Assembly: GCA_022827045.1 (NCBI GenBank)
Contig: JAJDTQ010000107.1
Coordinates: forward strand, 1-15,559
Direction of reading: 5' to 3'
Source: Candidatus Binatia bacterium
GTDB lineage: Bacteria > Desulfobacterota_B > Binatia > UBA9968 > JAJDTQ01
DNA: 15,559 bases
The position numbers and the translations under genes were made by a program. The notes beneath the pieces were generated by a model, which was not told the DNA's origin, did not search any database, and saw only the letters and a list, made by a program, of their open reading frames with translations. This document shows positions 8,201 through 14,551 of this stretch, piece after piece; position 1 is the first letter of the stretch; each line of letters opens with the position of its first letter.

Positions 8201-9009
8201 TCGTGGTATGGCACGCGGCGTCCGGCGGACACGTGTGGGCATCGTTGGGCGGTGGAAGGGGAGAGCTGCGGCACCGCGACGACCTGGGCTTCCCGTCGTG
8301 GTCCGGCTCCGACGTGCGCCTCCTCGCTTATGCCCTGGGCGGCTCTGTTCCCCTGACCGACGTGCTTTCCGGACAGCTCGAGGCGGAAGCGGGCATCGAG
8401 TCTTTCGCCTTCGAGATCAAGGGCGGCGACCGCATCTCGACCTCGTTGCCGACGCTGCGTGGCCTTGACTATCGGGGGGGCCTGGCGTGGAGCGCACCGG
8501 TTGCCGGCTCGCCTTCGGTGTCCGTAGCCTACAGGCATCTGACCGGGGACGGCTCGGAGGGTGCCAGGGTGGACGTGCAGGGCTCGGTGTCTTTCACGGG
8601 AGTCCTCGATCCGCGTCTTACCCTGACCGGGAGCGCCGAGGGCTCGCTAGGTCTCGGTGACCTTGAGCACAAGTCCTGGAGACTGGGTGGGGGGCTGCGC
8701 TTCGCTCCCCATCGATCCGGTCACGGTTTCGGGGTGCGTCTCGACACAGGTCTTGCGTCCGGCGTCAGCGAAGGTTCATCCAGCGTGAGCATGCGCGGCG
8801 AAGTCGGCTATGGCTTGCAAGGCGGGCCATTCTTCGGCACGGTTCGGCCCTACGTCGGCCTGATCCGCGATTCGGGTGACCATTCCGTCCGGCAAACCTT
8901 GGGGCTCGACCTCGGTCGGGCGTCGAACTGGCGGGTCAAGGTCGAAGTCTACGAATATACCGCAGGCGACCCACGCGCGTTCCAGTTCTCGCTTCGCCAC
9001 CGCTTCTGA
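5296..9009 (+). CDS. Large outer-membrane lipoprotein: seven Ig-like (He_PIG-type) domains plus autotransporter-like beta-barrel
   Basis: From the ATG triplet at 5296-5304 (a ggtgag sits just ahead of the third ATG), the product is 1237 residues. Residues 1-21 are a lipoprotein signal peptide with lipobox LAAC (Cys21, Ser at +2, consistent with outer-membrane sorting). Residues about 38-710 form seven Ig-like units of 90-105 residues; each ends in a strand like SCTYTATDSS after an SGTP or AGTP turn, and most carry GGVAPYTYTF-type motifs. Every unit has two Cys. A separate domain (about 711-850) follows, with two more Cys. The last 380 residues have alternating strand patterns, Gly/aromatic-rich, no Cys, and end FSLRHRF, as expected for a barrel inserted by the Bam machinery. 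The likely role is a surface-exposed adhesin or receptor-like protein. Lipidated autotransporters such as NalP and SphB1 are known, but with protease passengers. The substrate or partner is unknown. A partial inverted copy lies at 12646-12852. Confidence 0.8.
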   Translation: MMMRYTTTLVGVCFAFSLAACSSGHLSVELPGGDGALGLSFPAGQAVQHRLPVRISGGVRPYESSIEDCPDWVTLIPDRRILGGTPPIAEAGNTFFCTFSVTESDPGVRPARTVSYGLRLVVTAPQELLLTPPRKMDLRLGSFHSEALPVATGGVAPYTYTFTCASGMLPPGMGFAPETRTFAGTPGARFRDSCTYTATDSSQPATTVSQPVEVEVEGAQALQFPPLEKVALVVGSFHSEALPVATGGVAPYTYTFTCASGMLPPGMGFANGNLSGTPSAPFRDSCIFTVTDSSQPPATVAMTVEVEAAGVALELLSPVPTPTLSVGSRFNELFPEARGGVAPYMYSFTCDGGVLPRGMSFTNRRFSGTPSAPFRDSCTYTATDSSRPSATTSSTVAVVVEGDPEPLVLPDDVAPGNEISLEVGEPYERTLAAAAGGTLPYKYSFECSRSLLPYDMEFVSGTRVLSGTPYILPSGTPSDSCEYKVTDSAPTPEMASKTVQMELTGMPDDLTFPVNVVSANAIELTVGEYYSATLAPAAGGVPPYTYSFACDGGALPSGMNFDSDSHRFSGTPRALFDDSCTYTVTDFSSTDFGQTGTTLKIIVSVRVQGEAPALPTDVVPGNSVSLTVGQRARVVFAQASGGTGTPPYSYAFGECDLPDGLAFTAEDRLLSGTPSEATGVLTCTYSATDSASPSTSASREVTLVVNPRDSGMWRFHPRSLAGSEYPLDPTVDGRQPLVILPRAIDGAGVETYGLLDVRAPLEFNAATRQLYYVHRGSPLFGTISTFAYQVSVGGRLHDAVCVDIEYLNPNQGVPGTIEISIRDAAYWDGTRRFRCEDAPPGTNSNSLGTVSNPVHEALGPVHARRAADVAHAAVRERVRVWSPGRPGGVFAFSPAVDFGSLSGESGGFDYRGSSQSLRVGAETGGGPWQAGLIASFTQTELRYDAEASLAERGYRSGEHDTEIVSLHPFVVWHAASGGHVWASLGGGRGELRHRDDLGFPSWSGSDVRLLAYALGGSVPLTDVLSGQLEAEAGIESFAFEIKGGDRISTSLPTLRGLDYRGGLAWSAPVAGSPSVSVAYRHLTGDGSEGARVDVQGSVSFTGVLDPRLTLTGSAEGSLGLGDLEHKSWRLGGGLRFAPHRSGHGFGVRLDTGLASGVSEGSSSVSMRGEVGYGLQGGPFFGTVRPYVGLIRDSGDHSVRQTLGLDLGRASNWRVKVEVYEYTAGDPRAFQFSLRHRF
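5714..5823 (+). repeat. 110-bp perfect direct repeat, copy 1 (in the Ig-repeat gene)
   Basis: Identical base for base to 5996-6105, 282 bp (94 codons) downstream, so in frame. It covers the first half of Ig unit 2, from the GSFHSEALPV motif to PPGMGFA. Flanking bases on both sides diverge sharply. Confidence 0.95.
5996..6105 (+). repeat. 110-bp perfect direct repeat, copy 2 (in the Ig-repeat gene)
   Basis: Counterpart of 5714-5823, covering the first half of Ig unit 3. A second shared block of about 36 bp (ctggcacccccagcgccccg and onward) joins unit 3 (from 6117) to unit 4 (from 6393), and another of about 27 bp joins unit 2 (from 5875) to unit 4 (from 6427). The units are therefore patchworks of shared segments. 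Confidence 0.95.
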
Positions 9010-9122
9010 ATCTCGCGCCCCGCACAAGATGCCACCTTTGGATGCATGACCCGGCGGGACGGTCTCTCAATGGCGACCGGACGGTCCTTCCCAAGAACGT
9101 TATTGGGGCGTTTCCAACGTGT

Positions 9123-9761
9123 TTAAGCAATTGGACGGGGAGAGATACAACTGCCGTTGCCGCATCCGATGGAGAAGGAAGATTTTTGAGTTTGACAGAT
9201 GCGAGGTTCGTTGTGAATGGCTCGACAGAGCGTCTCGTTTGAGGACTCATTTTGCGGAACATCCTCTGTAGCCCCCTCGCCGCGCGGCAGGATCGCGTCA
9301 TGCGGCCGTGATTCAAGGTGCACAATGGCGGCCACGGCCAAGCATCCGGCCGTGAGCCGGGCTGCCTCCGTCGCGGGACTGAGTGCTTCTTCCGTGAGAC
9401 CCTCACCCTCAAGTAGCGCCGCGGCCTTGAGCTTGTGTGGTGCCGGATCCGCCAGTATCCTGGCCCGGAGGACCAGGGCGGTGCGCCCGCCTTCCTCTGT
9501 CTCGGCGAAAGGATACAACTCGCGGAGCTCATCTTCGGGCATTGAGACCAGGCGCGCTTCCGCCAGACGCTGTATGTGTGTACTCTCGGCGCCGGTGTTG
9601 ATGACCCGGATGATCGGCCCGGCCTTGCTGAACCGGCGTTCATCCTCGGCGAGACGCGTGAGCGAAAACGGGAAGAGAGCGGTACGACCACGCGGTGACC
9701 GCATGCCCAGCACGTTTTCGTCGGAAATTGGGACGACCTCGGGGCGACTTGCGCGATCCAC
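9123..9761 (-). CDS. Orphan reading frame, possibly the C-terminal tail of an SNF2-type helicase
   Basis: The minus frame runs 212 residues from a GTG at 9761, and is open a further 45 bases upstream to a stop, with no ATG there. Its first 140 residues look like real protein: IIRVINTGAESTHIQRLAEA, VSMPEDELRELYPFAETEEG, DPAPHKLKAAALL and EGLTEEALSPATEAARL. The last 40 residues (around NETLCRAIHNEPRICQTQ) are low in Ala/Arg and look like read-through into non-coding DNA. The helical KLKAAxLLxxxGLxEEAL pattern reminds me of the C-terminal extension after the helicase domain in some SNF2/RapA-like proteins, but no helicase motif is present and I would not rely on this. It may be the 3' remnant of a larger gene whose front half is gone. 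Convergent with the Ig-repeat gene, 113 bp apart. Confidence 0.4.
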   Translation of the reverse strand: MDRASRPEVVPISDENVLGMRSPRGRTALFPFSLTRLAEDERRFSKAGPIIRVINTGAESTHIQRLAEARLVSMPEDELRELYPFAETEEGGRTALVLRARILADPAPHKLKAAALLEGEGLTEEALSPATEAARLTAGCLAVAAIVHLESRPHDAILPRGEGATEDVPQNESSNETLCRAIHNEPRICQTQKSSFSIGCGNGSCISPRPIA

Positions 9762-9962
9762 ACCTTCGGGTCGGCCGGTTAAGAATGAAATGTCCGGGAA
9801 GTCCCCGTCACGTCACAACCGAAGCACGCCGCATGCTGGTTCCGCATGATCCGGGCTTGGGCGATTTCGGAGCCGGTTCGTTCTGTTTGCGACGCAGGAC
9901 GCGCCCGGTTCCTAGCATGTCCGCCGCCCCGCCCGTCTTTCGCCTGTGGCGGCAGCGTGACA

Positions 9963-9997
9963 ATCACGATTTATGGAGTTCCGGTCGAGATCGTGAT
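9963..9997. promoter_or_regulatory. 8-bp inverted repeat in the region ahead of the kinase gene
   Basis: atcacgat at 9963-9970 and atcgtgat at 9990-9997 form a perfect inverted pair with a 19-base spacer. It lies about 200 bp ahead of the kinase ATG in a 436-bp stretch (9762-10197) with no other recognisable gene. It could be an operator, but there is no recognised promoter beside it. Confidence 0.25.
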
Positions 9998-10197
9998 AGT
10001 CAGGGAACTACAGGAGCATGAGGAGAATCCCGAGGGCGGGAAGGTCCGAAGGTCTTTCCGGGCTTGTCTTGCGCTCGATTCAAACCGGGGCAAGCGCCGC
10101 CATTTACATTCCCGGCCCCCATTCGCTTGAATGGACACCGGAGCGGGCAGCCCGATCATGGTCCGGTACCGAACATATCCCTGTGGACGGGAAGCGG

Positions 10198-12330
10198 ATG
10201 ACGAACGCGAAGTTGATGATTGTCGGGGACGCGGCATACCTTGAAGAGCCCCTGCGGGGCCTTGGATACACCGTGTGTGCCAGAGTGCCGTTCTCCTGGC
10301 GGGCCATCGAGGAGGCCGCCGGGACGGACCCCGACCTTGCCTTGGTCGATATCGGTTTCGAAGACGGTGCCGACGGCCTGGAAGCGGCGGATCGGATCGG
10401 AAGTCGGCTCGGGACCCCGGTGGTCCTTCTCGCGGACGGCGCGGTCGAGACTGGTCAGGGGCTGTTTAAGCGGGCCTGGACGGCCTTTCCGTTGGGCTGT
10501 GTGCTGAAGCCCTTCGAAGAGAGACAGCTGCACTGGAACATCCAGGCCGCCCTTGCCCAGCATGGGAGGGAACGCGGACACAGGGAGGCGGAGCGAGGAC
10601 TGGAAGACGCGGTCACCGAACTCCAGGACCGAATCGAACTCATGCAGGCCGTTCTGGACAGCATGAAGGAAGGGGTGTTCGCCAACGACGAGACGGGTCG
10701 GCGGCTGTTTGCCAACGCGAGCGCGCTGGATGTCGGCGGAACCGACGAACCGCCCCGTTTAGCCGAGTGGAGCGAACGGTACGGCATCTACTTTCCCGAC
10801 GGGGAAACACTCCTTCCGATGGAGCAGTCTCCCCTACTGCACGCCTTCCAGGGTAAGACGACGGAGTGGGCCGAGTTCTTCGTGCGCAACGCTCGGAGGC
10901 CGGAGGGGATCCATGTCGGCATCAGCGCGAGGCCTTTGGTTACAACGGCCAACGGCCTAAAGGCGGGTGTTGTGGTCTTTCAGGACATCACCGAGAGCAA
11001 AGCGGCACAGGCCCGGCTGAAGGAGACCCTGAACAGGCTGCAGGAGCAGAACGAGTTGCTGGCGGCCACTTTCAACAACATCCGGGACGGCGTCATCGTC
11101 TCCGACTCCAGCGGGAGGTACCTGTACGCCAATCCGGCGGCCCAAGAGATGCTGGGCGACGCCTATGTCGCCAGGAAGGACGGCCTGTGGTTGGAGAAGC
11201 CCGAAGGGTACTACTACTATCCCGACCGTGAGACCCCCATCCGGAACAAGGATCTGCCGCTTTCGCGCGCCGTCTTCGACCAGGAGCCCACAGACGACAT
11301 GGAGATATTCGTACCCTTAGGGGACGCCGGGCAGGGCTCTTTCCTCCGGGTAAGCGGACGGCCCCTCTTCGACAACGAGGGCGGAACCCGCGGAGGGGTG
11401 ATCACCATACACGAAGTCGGCCGGGAGGCGCTCGCCGACGAAGCCCTGATGCGGGCCTACCAGCAAGGGCGGCTGGAGGTCGTCGACACAATCCTGCACA
11501 ACATCGGCAACGCCATCACCAGCGTCGCAACCGGAATCGACACCGTTCACCGGAGGAACATGGACAACCGGCTCATCCGCGAACTGAGCGCGATCGCCGA
11601 GCTCATCGGGGATCATCGGGAGGACTGGGCCGATTACATCGAGAACGACCCGCAGGGGCGGCAGGCGATACCGGCCCTCACGGCCCTCGCCCGGAAATTC
11701 GTTGCGCAGAACACGAGGGTTAAGACGACGATCGCCCGCGTGAGAGATAGGGCGCAGTACATCGTTGACATCATCCGCAACCACCAAGAGTCTGCCATTG
11801 TGAGGCCGAGCCAGACGGAGGTCAACGTTAGGCACTCGATCACGAAAGCCGTCCGTTTGATGCAGGATCCGAACCGCAAACAACGGACGAGAATAGAGAT
11901 AGACTGCAACAGGGTGCACACGCTGTACGGTATCGACGACAGCCGGTTTCAGCAGATGATGCTCAACCTGCTCAAGAACGCGATGGAGGCCATCGACAAG
12001 CTCGCCGTATCGGGCGGGCTCAAGGAAGAGCCCCGCATTTCGGTCCGAGTCCGTTTCAACACGGATTTTCTGGACATCGTAATAAGCGACAACGGCGTCG
12101 GCACCGCCGAGAAGGACACCCGGAAGCTCTTTGTCGCCGGTTACACGACGAAGGAGAAGGGTGGGCTAGGTCTCCATTCGGCAGCCAATTTCGTGATCGG
12201 AATGGGCGGGAAGATCAGCTTGCAGAGCGACGGCATCGGCAAGGGCGCAACCGTGCAGGTCAGGCTGCCCCCCCCCCCCGCGGCCCAAGTGGGAGAGGGG
12301 GATGAGCGAGAGGACTTCCGAACTAGGTGA
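10198..12330 (+). CDS. Soluble sensor histidine kinase: REC-PAS-PAS-HisKA-HATPase
   Basis: From the ATG at 10198 (gggaag ahead of it, closely spaced) the product is 710 residues with no membrane segment, so cytoplasmic. Residues 1-120 form a receiver domain: acidic Asp11, phospho-acceptor Asp51 (LALVDIGFEDGADG) and Lys104 (VLKPFEERQ). The usual switch Thr/Ser is replaced by Ala79. A short coiled coil leads into two PAS domains (about 142-265, ending VVVFQDITES, and about 282-415, beginning FNNIRDGVIVSDSSGRYLYA). The H-box is TILHNIGNAITS with His434, of the HNxGN type. The ATPase has its N-box (LNLLKNAMEAID, Asn594), G1 box (ISDNGVGT, Asp631) and G2 box (GGLGLHSA, from residue 655). All catalytic elements are present. 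Signal and partner regulator are unknown; no response-regulator gene is adjacent. The frame is open upstream to an ATG at 10018 with AGGAG one base away, but only the REC start resembles known protein. A C12 tract lies near the 3' end. Confidence 0.88.
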   Translation: MTNAKLMIVGDAAYLEEPLRGLGYTVCARVPFSWRAIEEAAGTDPDLALVDIGFEDGADGLEAADRIGSRLGTPVVLLADGAVETGQGLFKRAWTAFPLGCVLKPFEERQLHWNIQAALAQHGRERGHREAERGLEDAVTELQDRIELMQAVLDSMKEGVFANDETGRRLFANASALDVGGTDEPPRLAEWSERYGIYFPDGETLLPMEQSPLLHAFQGKTTEWAEFFVRNARRPEGIHVGISARPLVTTANGLKAGVVVFQDITESKAAQARLKETLNRLQEQNELLAATFNNIRDGVIVSDSSGRYLYANPAAQEMLGDAYVARKDGLWLEKPEGYYYYPDRETPIRNKDLPLSRAVFDQEPTDDMEIFVPLGDAGQGSFLRVSGRPLFDNEGGTRGGVITIHEVGREALADEALMRAYQQGRLEVVDTILHNIGNAITSVATGIDTVHRRNMDNRLIRELSAIAELIGDHREDWADYIENDPQGRQAIPALTALARKFVAQNTRVKTTIARVRDRAQYIVDIIRNHQESAIVRPSQTEVNVRHSITKAVRLMQDPNRKQRTRIEIDCNRVHTLYGIDDSRFQQMMLNLLKNAMEAIDKLAVSGGLKEEPRISVRVRFNTDFLDIVISDNGVGTAEKDTRKLFVAGYTTKEKGGLGLHSAANFVIGMGGKISLQSDGIGKGATVQVRLPPPPAAQVGEGDEREDFRTR

Positions 12331-12359
12331 TTCACCGGCTGGATAGCTGCTGGCGCGCA

Positions 12360-12381
12360 AGCCTCCGGGCTCGTTTCTTTT
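12360..12381 (+). terminator. Weak candidate terminator after the kinase gene
   Basis: agcc-tccg-ggct is a 4-bp stem with a tetraloop, followed by a T-rich run (cgtttctttt), 30 bp after the kinase stop. The stem is short, so this is tentative. Confidence 0.25.
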
Positions 12382-12645
12382 CCAATCCCACGCTTCCGTA
12401 ACCGTTCCCTTGCCGCCATCTCCAGCACAACGGCCGGGGCCGTCAAGGGCAGCAACAGCCTTGGGCCACGGACTGTGGAGGCATCTCTACGGGCGGAAGC
12501 ACTCGTCGAAGTTCCTTGGCATGGCGTACCGTCTTGCCGTCCTCTCAATCCGTCACCGGACGGAGGCGGGAGTACAGCCGTTCCGTCTGGTAGGAAGGCG
12601 GCGCCGAGACGCGGAACGTCAGCGGCGGCGGCAACGCGGTGTGGA

Positions 12646-12852
12646 TCGACCTCGACGGCTTGCGAAACCGTGGCGGCGGGCTGTGAACTGTCCGTTGCCG
12701 TGTACGTGCACGAATCGCGGAATCAGGTTCTTCTTGCGGGGTGTTCACGACATGCTGAAGGAATAAAATGCTGTTCGTGCCGGCCTAGGTCCAGGGTCGG
12801 ATCGGTGACACTGAAAGTGCAGAAGAAGGTGTTTCCGGCCCCGGCAAATGGG
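12646..12852 (-). pseudogene. Inverted, internally deleted fragment of the Ig-repeat lipoprotein gene
   Basis: Read on the minus strand, 12852-12731 matches 5554-5676 of the intact gene (the GNTFFCTFSV segment of Ig unit 1 and what follows, through ccccgcaagaa). A few bases later, 12724-12646 matches 5861-5939 of the gene (the end of Ig unit 2, CTYTATDSSQP) with only about three differences in 79 bases. About 180 bases between these blocks in the intact gene are missing. A one-base deletion in the first block also breaks the frame. The second block is clearly more conserved than the tail of the first. It is a non-functional duplicate, or the remains of a paralogue. The minus strand beyond it, to about 12545, reads LTFRVSAPPSYQTERLYSRL, possibly the start of another Ig unit, but that is weak. 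Confidence 0.85.
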
Positions 12853-13199
12853 TGCCCCCAGACGTGGGTGAAGCCGAGAAAGTCGAAGGTCGTGACCGAC
12901 GCCATCCAGTGACGCCCGTAGGGGTTCTTGGACGTGCGGGGTCGCGGCGAAGTACGATCTGAGATCCGCGTCGATCACCCACCGTTGGCCCTGCTCGACG
13001 ATGCCCTTGCGAAATGGGTTCAGGGCATCGTGAGCCGACCGCCCGGGCCGGAAGCCGTACGAGCACGGCAGAAAATCCGCCTCGTAGGCCGGCTCCAGCA
13101 GCATCGGGATTGCCAGTTGCGCCACCTTGTCTTCCAGTGTCGGTATGCCCAGAGGACGCTTCGTGCCGTACGCCTTGGGGATGTAGCGCCGCCGCGCAG
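12853..13199 (-). pseudogene. Group II intron-type reverse transcriptase, fragment lacking the catalytic core
   Basis: The minus strand reads RRRYIPKAYGTKRPLGIPTL, then MLLEPAYEADFLPCSYGFRP, GRSAHDALNPFRKGI and RWVIDADLRSYFAA. These are the early reverse-transcriptase blocks of group II intron-encoded proteins (IPKxxGxxRPLGIPT, SYGFRPGRSxHDAL, DADLRSYF, whose first Asp is catalytic). Within about 20 codons and a frame change it jumps to TFDFLGFTHVWG, which in intact proteins lies after the YADD active site. The whole YADD palm region, the N-terminus and the maturase/endonuclease part are gone. After the Trp-Gly the sequence runs directly into the Ig-gene fragment, so the two fossils are fused. 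No intron RNA domain was identified with confidence. Confidence 0.8.
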
Positions 13200-13524
13200 G
13201 CGCACGACGGACGGGGTCTGGATTTCATGCTGGCAATCCCTGTCCGGCTTCCTTGCCCACAGGCAAGGTTCCCTGGCAATCCATCCCGTGACTCTCCGGC
13301 GGGCCACGACCCCGAACGACCCGTTGCGCCTCGCCTGTAACGGCGCTCCGGCTGGCGGGCTGCGCCTTTGCGGGGCGGGAGTCGAACCCGCTGGACCGCT
13401 GCGAAACGTTTCAACTCATGGCATCCGGCTTTCCAGGACTTCGCCTGGCGCAATAACCCTTCGGACTGAGACACCATCGAGACTCACGACCCGGATCGGA
13501 TGCCGGGCCGCGCGACCGTGTAGC
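13200..13524 (-). other. Unexplained stretch between reverse transcriptase and primase-helicase fragments
   Basis: No recognisable protein. It could hold the 5' RNA part of the group II intron whose reverse transcriptase fragment follows on the same strand, but I could not identify domain V or the 5' GUGYG start. It contains a tRNA-like TpsiC arm on the minus strand (13373-13391: stem gcggg/cccgc with loop ttcgact) without the rest of a tRNA. Confidence 0.35.
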
Positions 13525-14360
13525 CTAGCACGCCGGTCTCGTGCGCCAGAAGCGCCTTGGCGGCCGTCTTCTGCTCCCCTGTCAGTTCGCCGAGAAAGGC
13601 CGCGTTCACCGGATGGCCGCAGTTGCGCTCGTCCCGGAGTTCCAATCCGATGCCGAGTTATTCGAGCAATTGCTCCATGGCCGGACGGCAGCCGCGCGGC
13701 AGGCCGATGTGATGGGACAAGAGCTCGGCGCAGGCAACGACGCGCGGAATGCCGAAGGTCGAACGCCGCATGCCCTACGCCTGGTAGAACTCCGGGTTCT
13801 GAAAGGCCGCAAGCCGCACAAGCCGGTTGACCAGTCCCGGCGGCAGGCCGGCCTGGGGAACATAGATCTGGTCGCCCAGCACCACATCTATCCGCTCAGG
13901 CACCGGCCCGGCAATCGGCGGCTTGGGCCGGCGCCTTGATGGCAACATGGCCCAAGCCTCCTCGTTCTCGTCGTCGAGCGGCAGGCGGAGGCCGATCACC
14001 TGGCCCACGCGGCTGGCCTCGTCCACGATCGCCGCGGCCTCGGCCAGCGTCATGCGGCGGAGCGACGACAGGAACGCCCATTGATCCCCGTGCGGCGTGA
14101 AGCCCCCGTCCAGGAACAGGTGTTGCCCTGCTCCCGGGGTCCGCCCTGCAGGGGCAGCGCAATGAGGTTGCCGAAACCGCCCTCGGGCAGCGTGTCCTGG
14201 CTCAAAAAGAACCGGTCGTAGGACTTGAAGCCCAGCTCCGGGCGGCTCTCCATCGCCTCGGTCAAAAGATGCGAACCCAGGCGCGGGCGAGCGCGGCGGG
14301 CACGGGTTCGGCAAGGAAGATCCACAGATGGCCTCTGTAGACCGCCTGCGTACGGCCTCC
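13525..14360 (-). pseudogene. TOTE-type primase-helicase gene, internal fragment
   Basis: Minus-strand pieces in order: RGHLWIFLAEPVPAALAR; after a shift, GSHLLTEAMESRPELGFKSY, DRFFLSQDTLPEGGFGN and LIALPLQGG; after another shift near 14130, FTPHGDQWAFLSSLRRMTLA, EAAAIVDEASRVGQVIGLRL, PERIDVVLGDQIYVPQ and LVNRLVRLAAFQNPEFYQA, then TAG; then TFGIPRVVACAELLSHHIGL, PRGC, a TAA stop, ELRDERNCGHPVNAAFLGEL and ALLAHETGVL. This order matches, from memory, the archaeo-eukaryotic primase plus superfamily II helicase fusions called TOTE conflict-system proteins. The gene has two frameshifts and two nonsense codons. The front half of the primase, with its catalytic acidic residues, is absent. The sequence also stops just where the helicase Walker A motif should begin. 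No partner nuclease gene is seen nearby. It is certainly inactive. Confidence 0.7.
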
Positions 14361-14442
14361 GAAGGACGGGTGCTCCCGCAACGCCACCAACCGCGAACCG
14401 GCCGAGCCCCCCTCAACCGCTGGGCCGCGCGGAAAAGGCTTG

Positions 14443-14471
14443 TTGACAGTACGTTTTTCAGGACCTATGAT
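14443..14471 (+). promoter_or_regulatory. Near-consensus sigma70 promoter of the toxin-antitoxin locus
   Basis: TTGACA at 14443-14448 and TATGAT at 14466-14471 are separated by exactly 17 bases. The -35 is perfect and the -10 differs from TATAAT by one base. This is the best promoter in the window. The GTG of the antitoxin remnant lies 38 bases after the -10. Confidence 0.8.
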
Positions 14472-14490
14472 TCCCGTACTCTACAGGTCC
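14448..14490. promoter_or_regulatory. Interleaved inverted repeats over the promoter, candidate operator
   Basis: AGTACG (14448-14453) pairs with CGTACT (14475-14480), and GGACCT (14461-14466) pairs with AGGTCC (14485-14490). They straddle the -10 element. Antitoxins of this class usually repress their own promoter by binding such palindromes; that role is inferred here. Confidence 0.45.
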
Positions 14491-14508
14491 AGTTGAGGAG
14501 ACACGCGA

Positions 14509-14545
14509 GTGAAGTTCTCTCAGGACATCGTTCCCTTGGCCGACC
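14509..14545 (+). pseudogene. Phd/YefM-like antitoxin, only the first dozen codons left
   Basis: A GAGGAG ribosome binding site (14495-14500) precedes a GTG at 14509. The product begins VKFSQDIVPLADL, the N-terminal strand typical of Phd/YefM-type antitoxins (compare the MKxSEDIxPxxxLK start). After codon 13 the family's remaining 60-70 residues, including the DNA-binding and toxin-neutralising parts, are missing. The frame runs on out of phase through the toxin to 14856, giving a meaningless Arg-rich tail. The deletion appears to have removed the end of the antitoxin and the start of the toxin in one event. Confidence 0.6.
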
Positions 14546-14551
14546 TGAACG

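Noticed and set aside
10018..10197. A 60-residue N-terminal extension of the kinase starting at the ATG at 10018.
   Set aside because: The AGGAG is only one base from that ATG, the extension resembles nothing, and the receiver domain begins naturally at the ATG at 10198.
12646..13199. A diversity-generating retroelement: reverse transcriptase beside a copy of part of a surface-protein gene.
   Set aside because: The differences between the copy and the gene are not adenine-specific in the expected direction, the reverse transcriptase blocks are of group II intron type, its catalytic YADD region is missing, and the matched region is in the front, not the end, of the target gene.
13366..13460. 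A tRNA gene on the minus strand.
   Set aside because: Only the T-arm fits. No acceptor stem, D-arm or anticodon stem could be paired at the right distances.
13541..13939. A 132-codon plus-strand frame.
   Set aside because: It lies exactly opposite recognisable TOTE-type coding sequence on the minus strand and resembles no protein.
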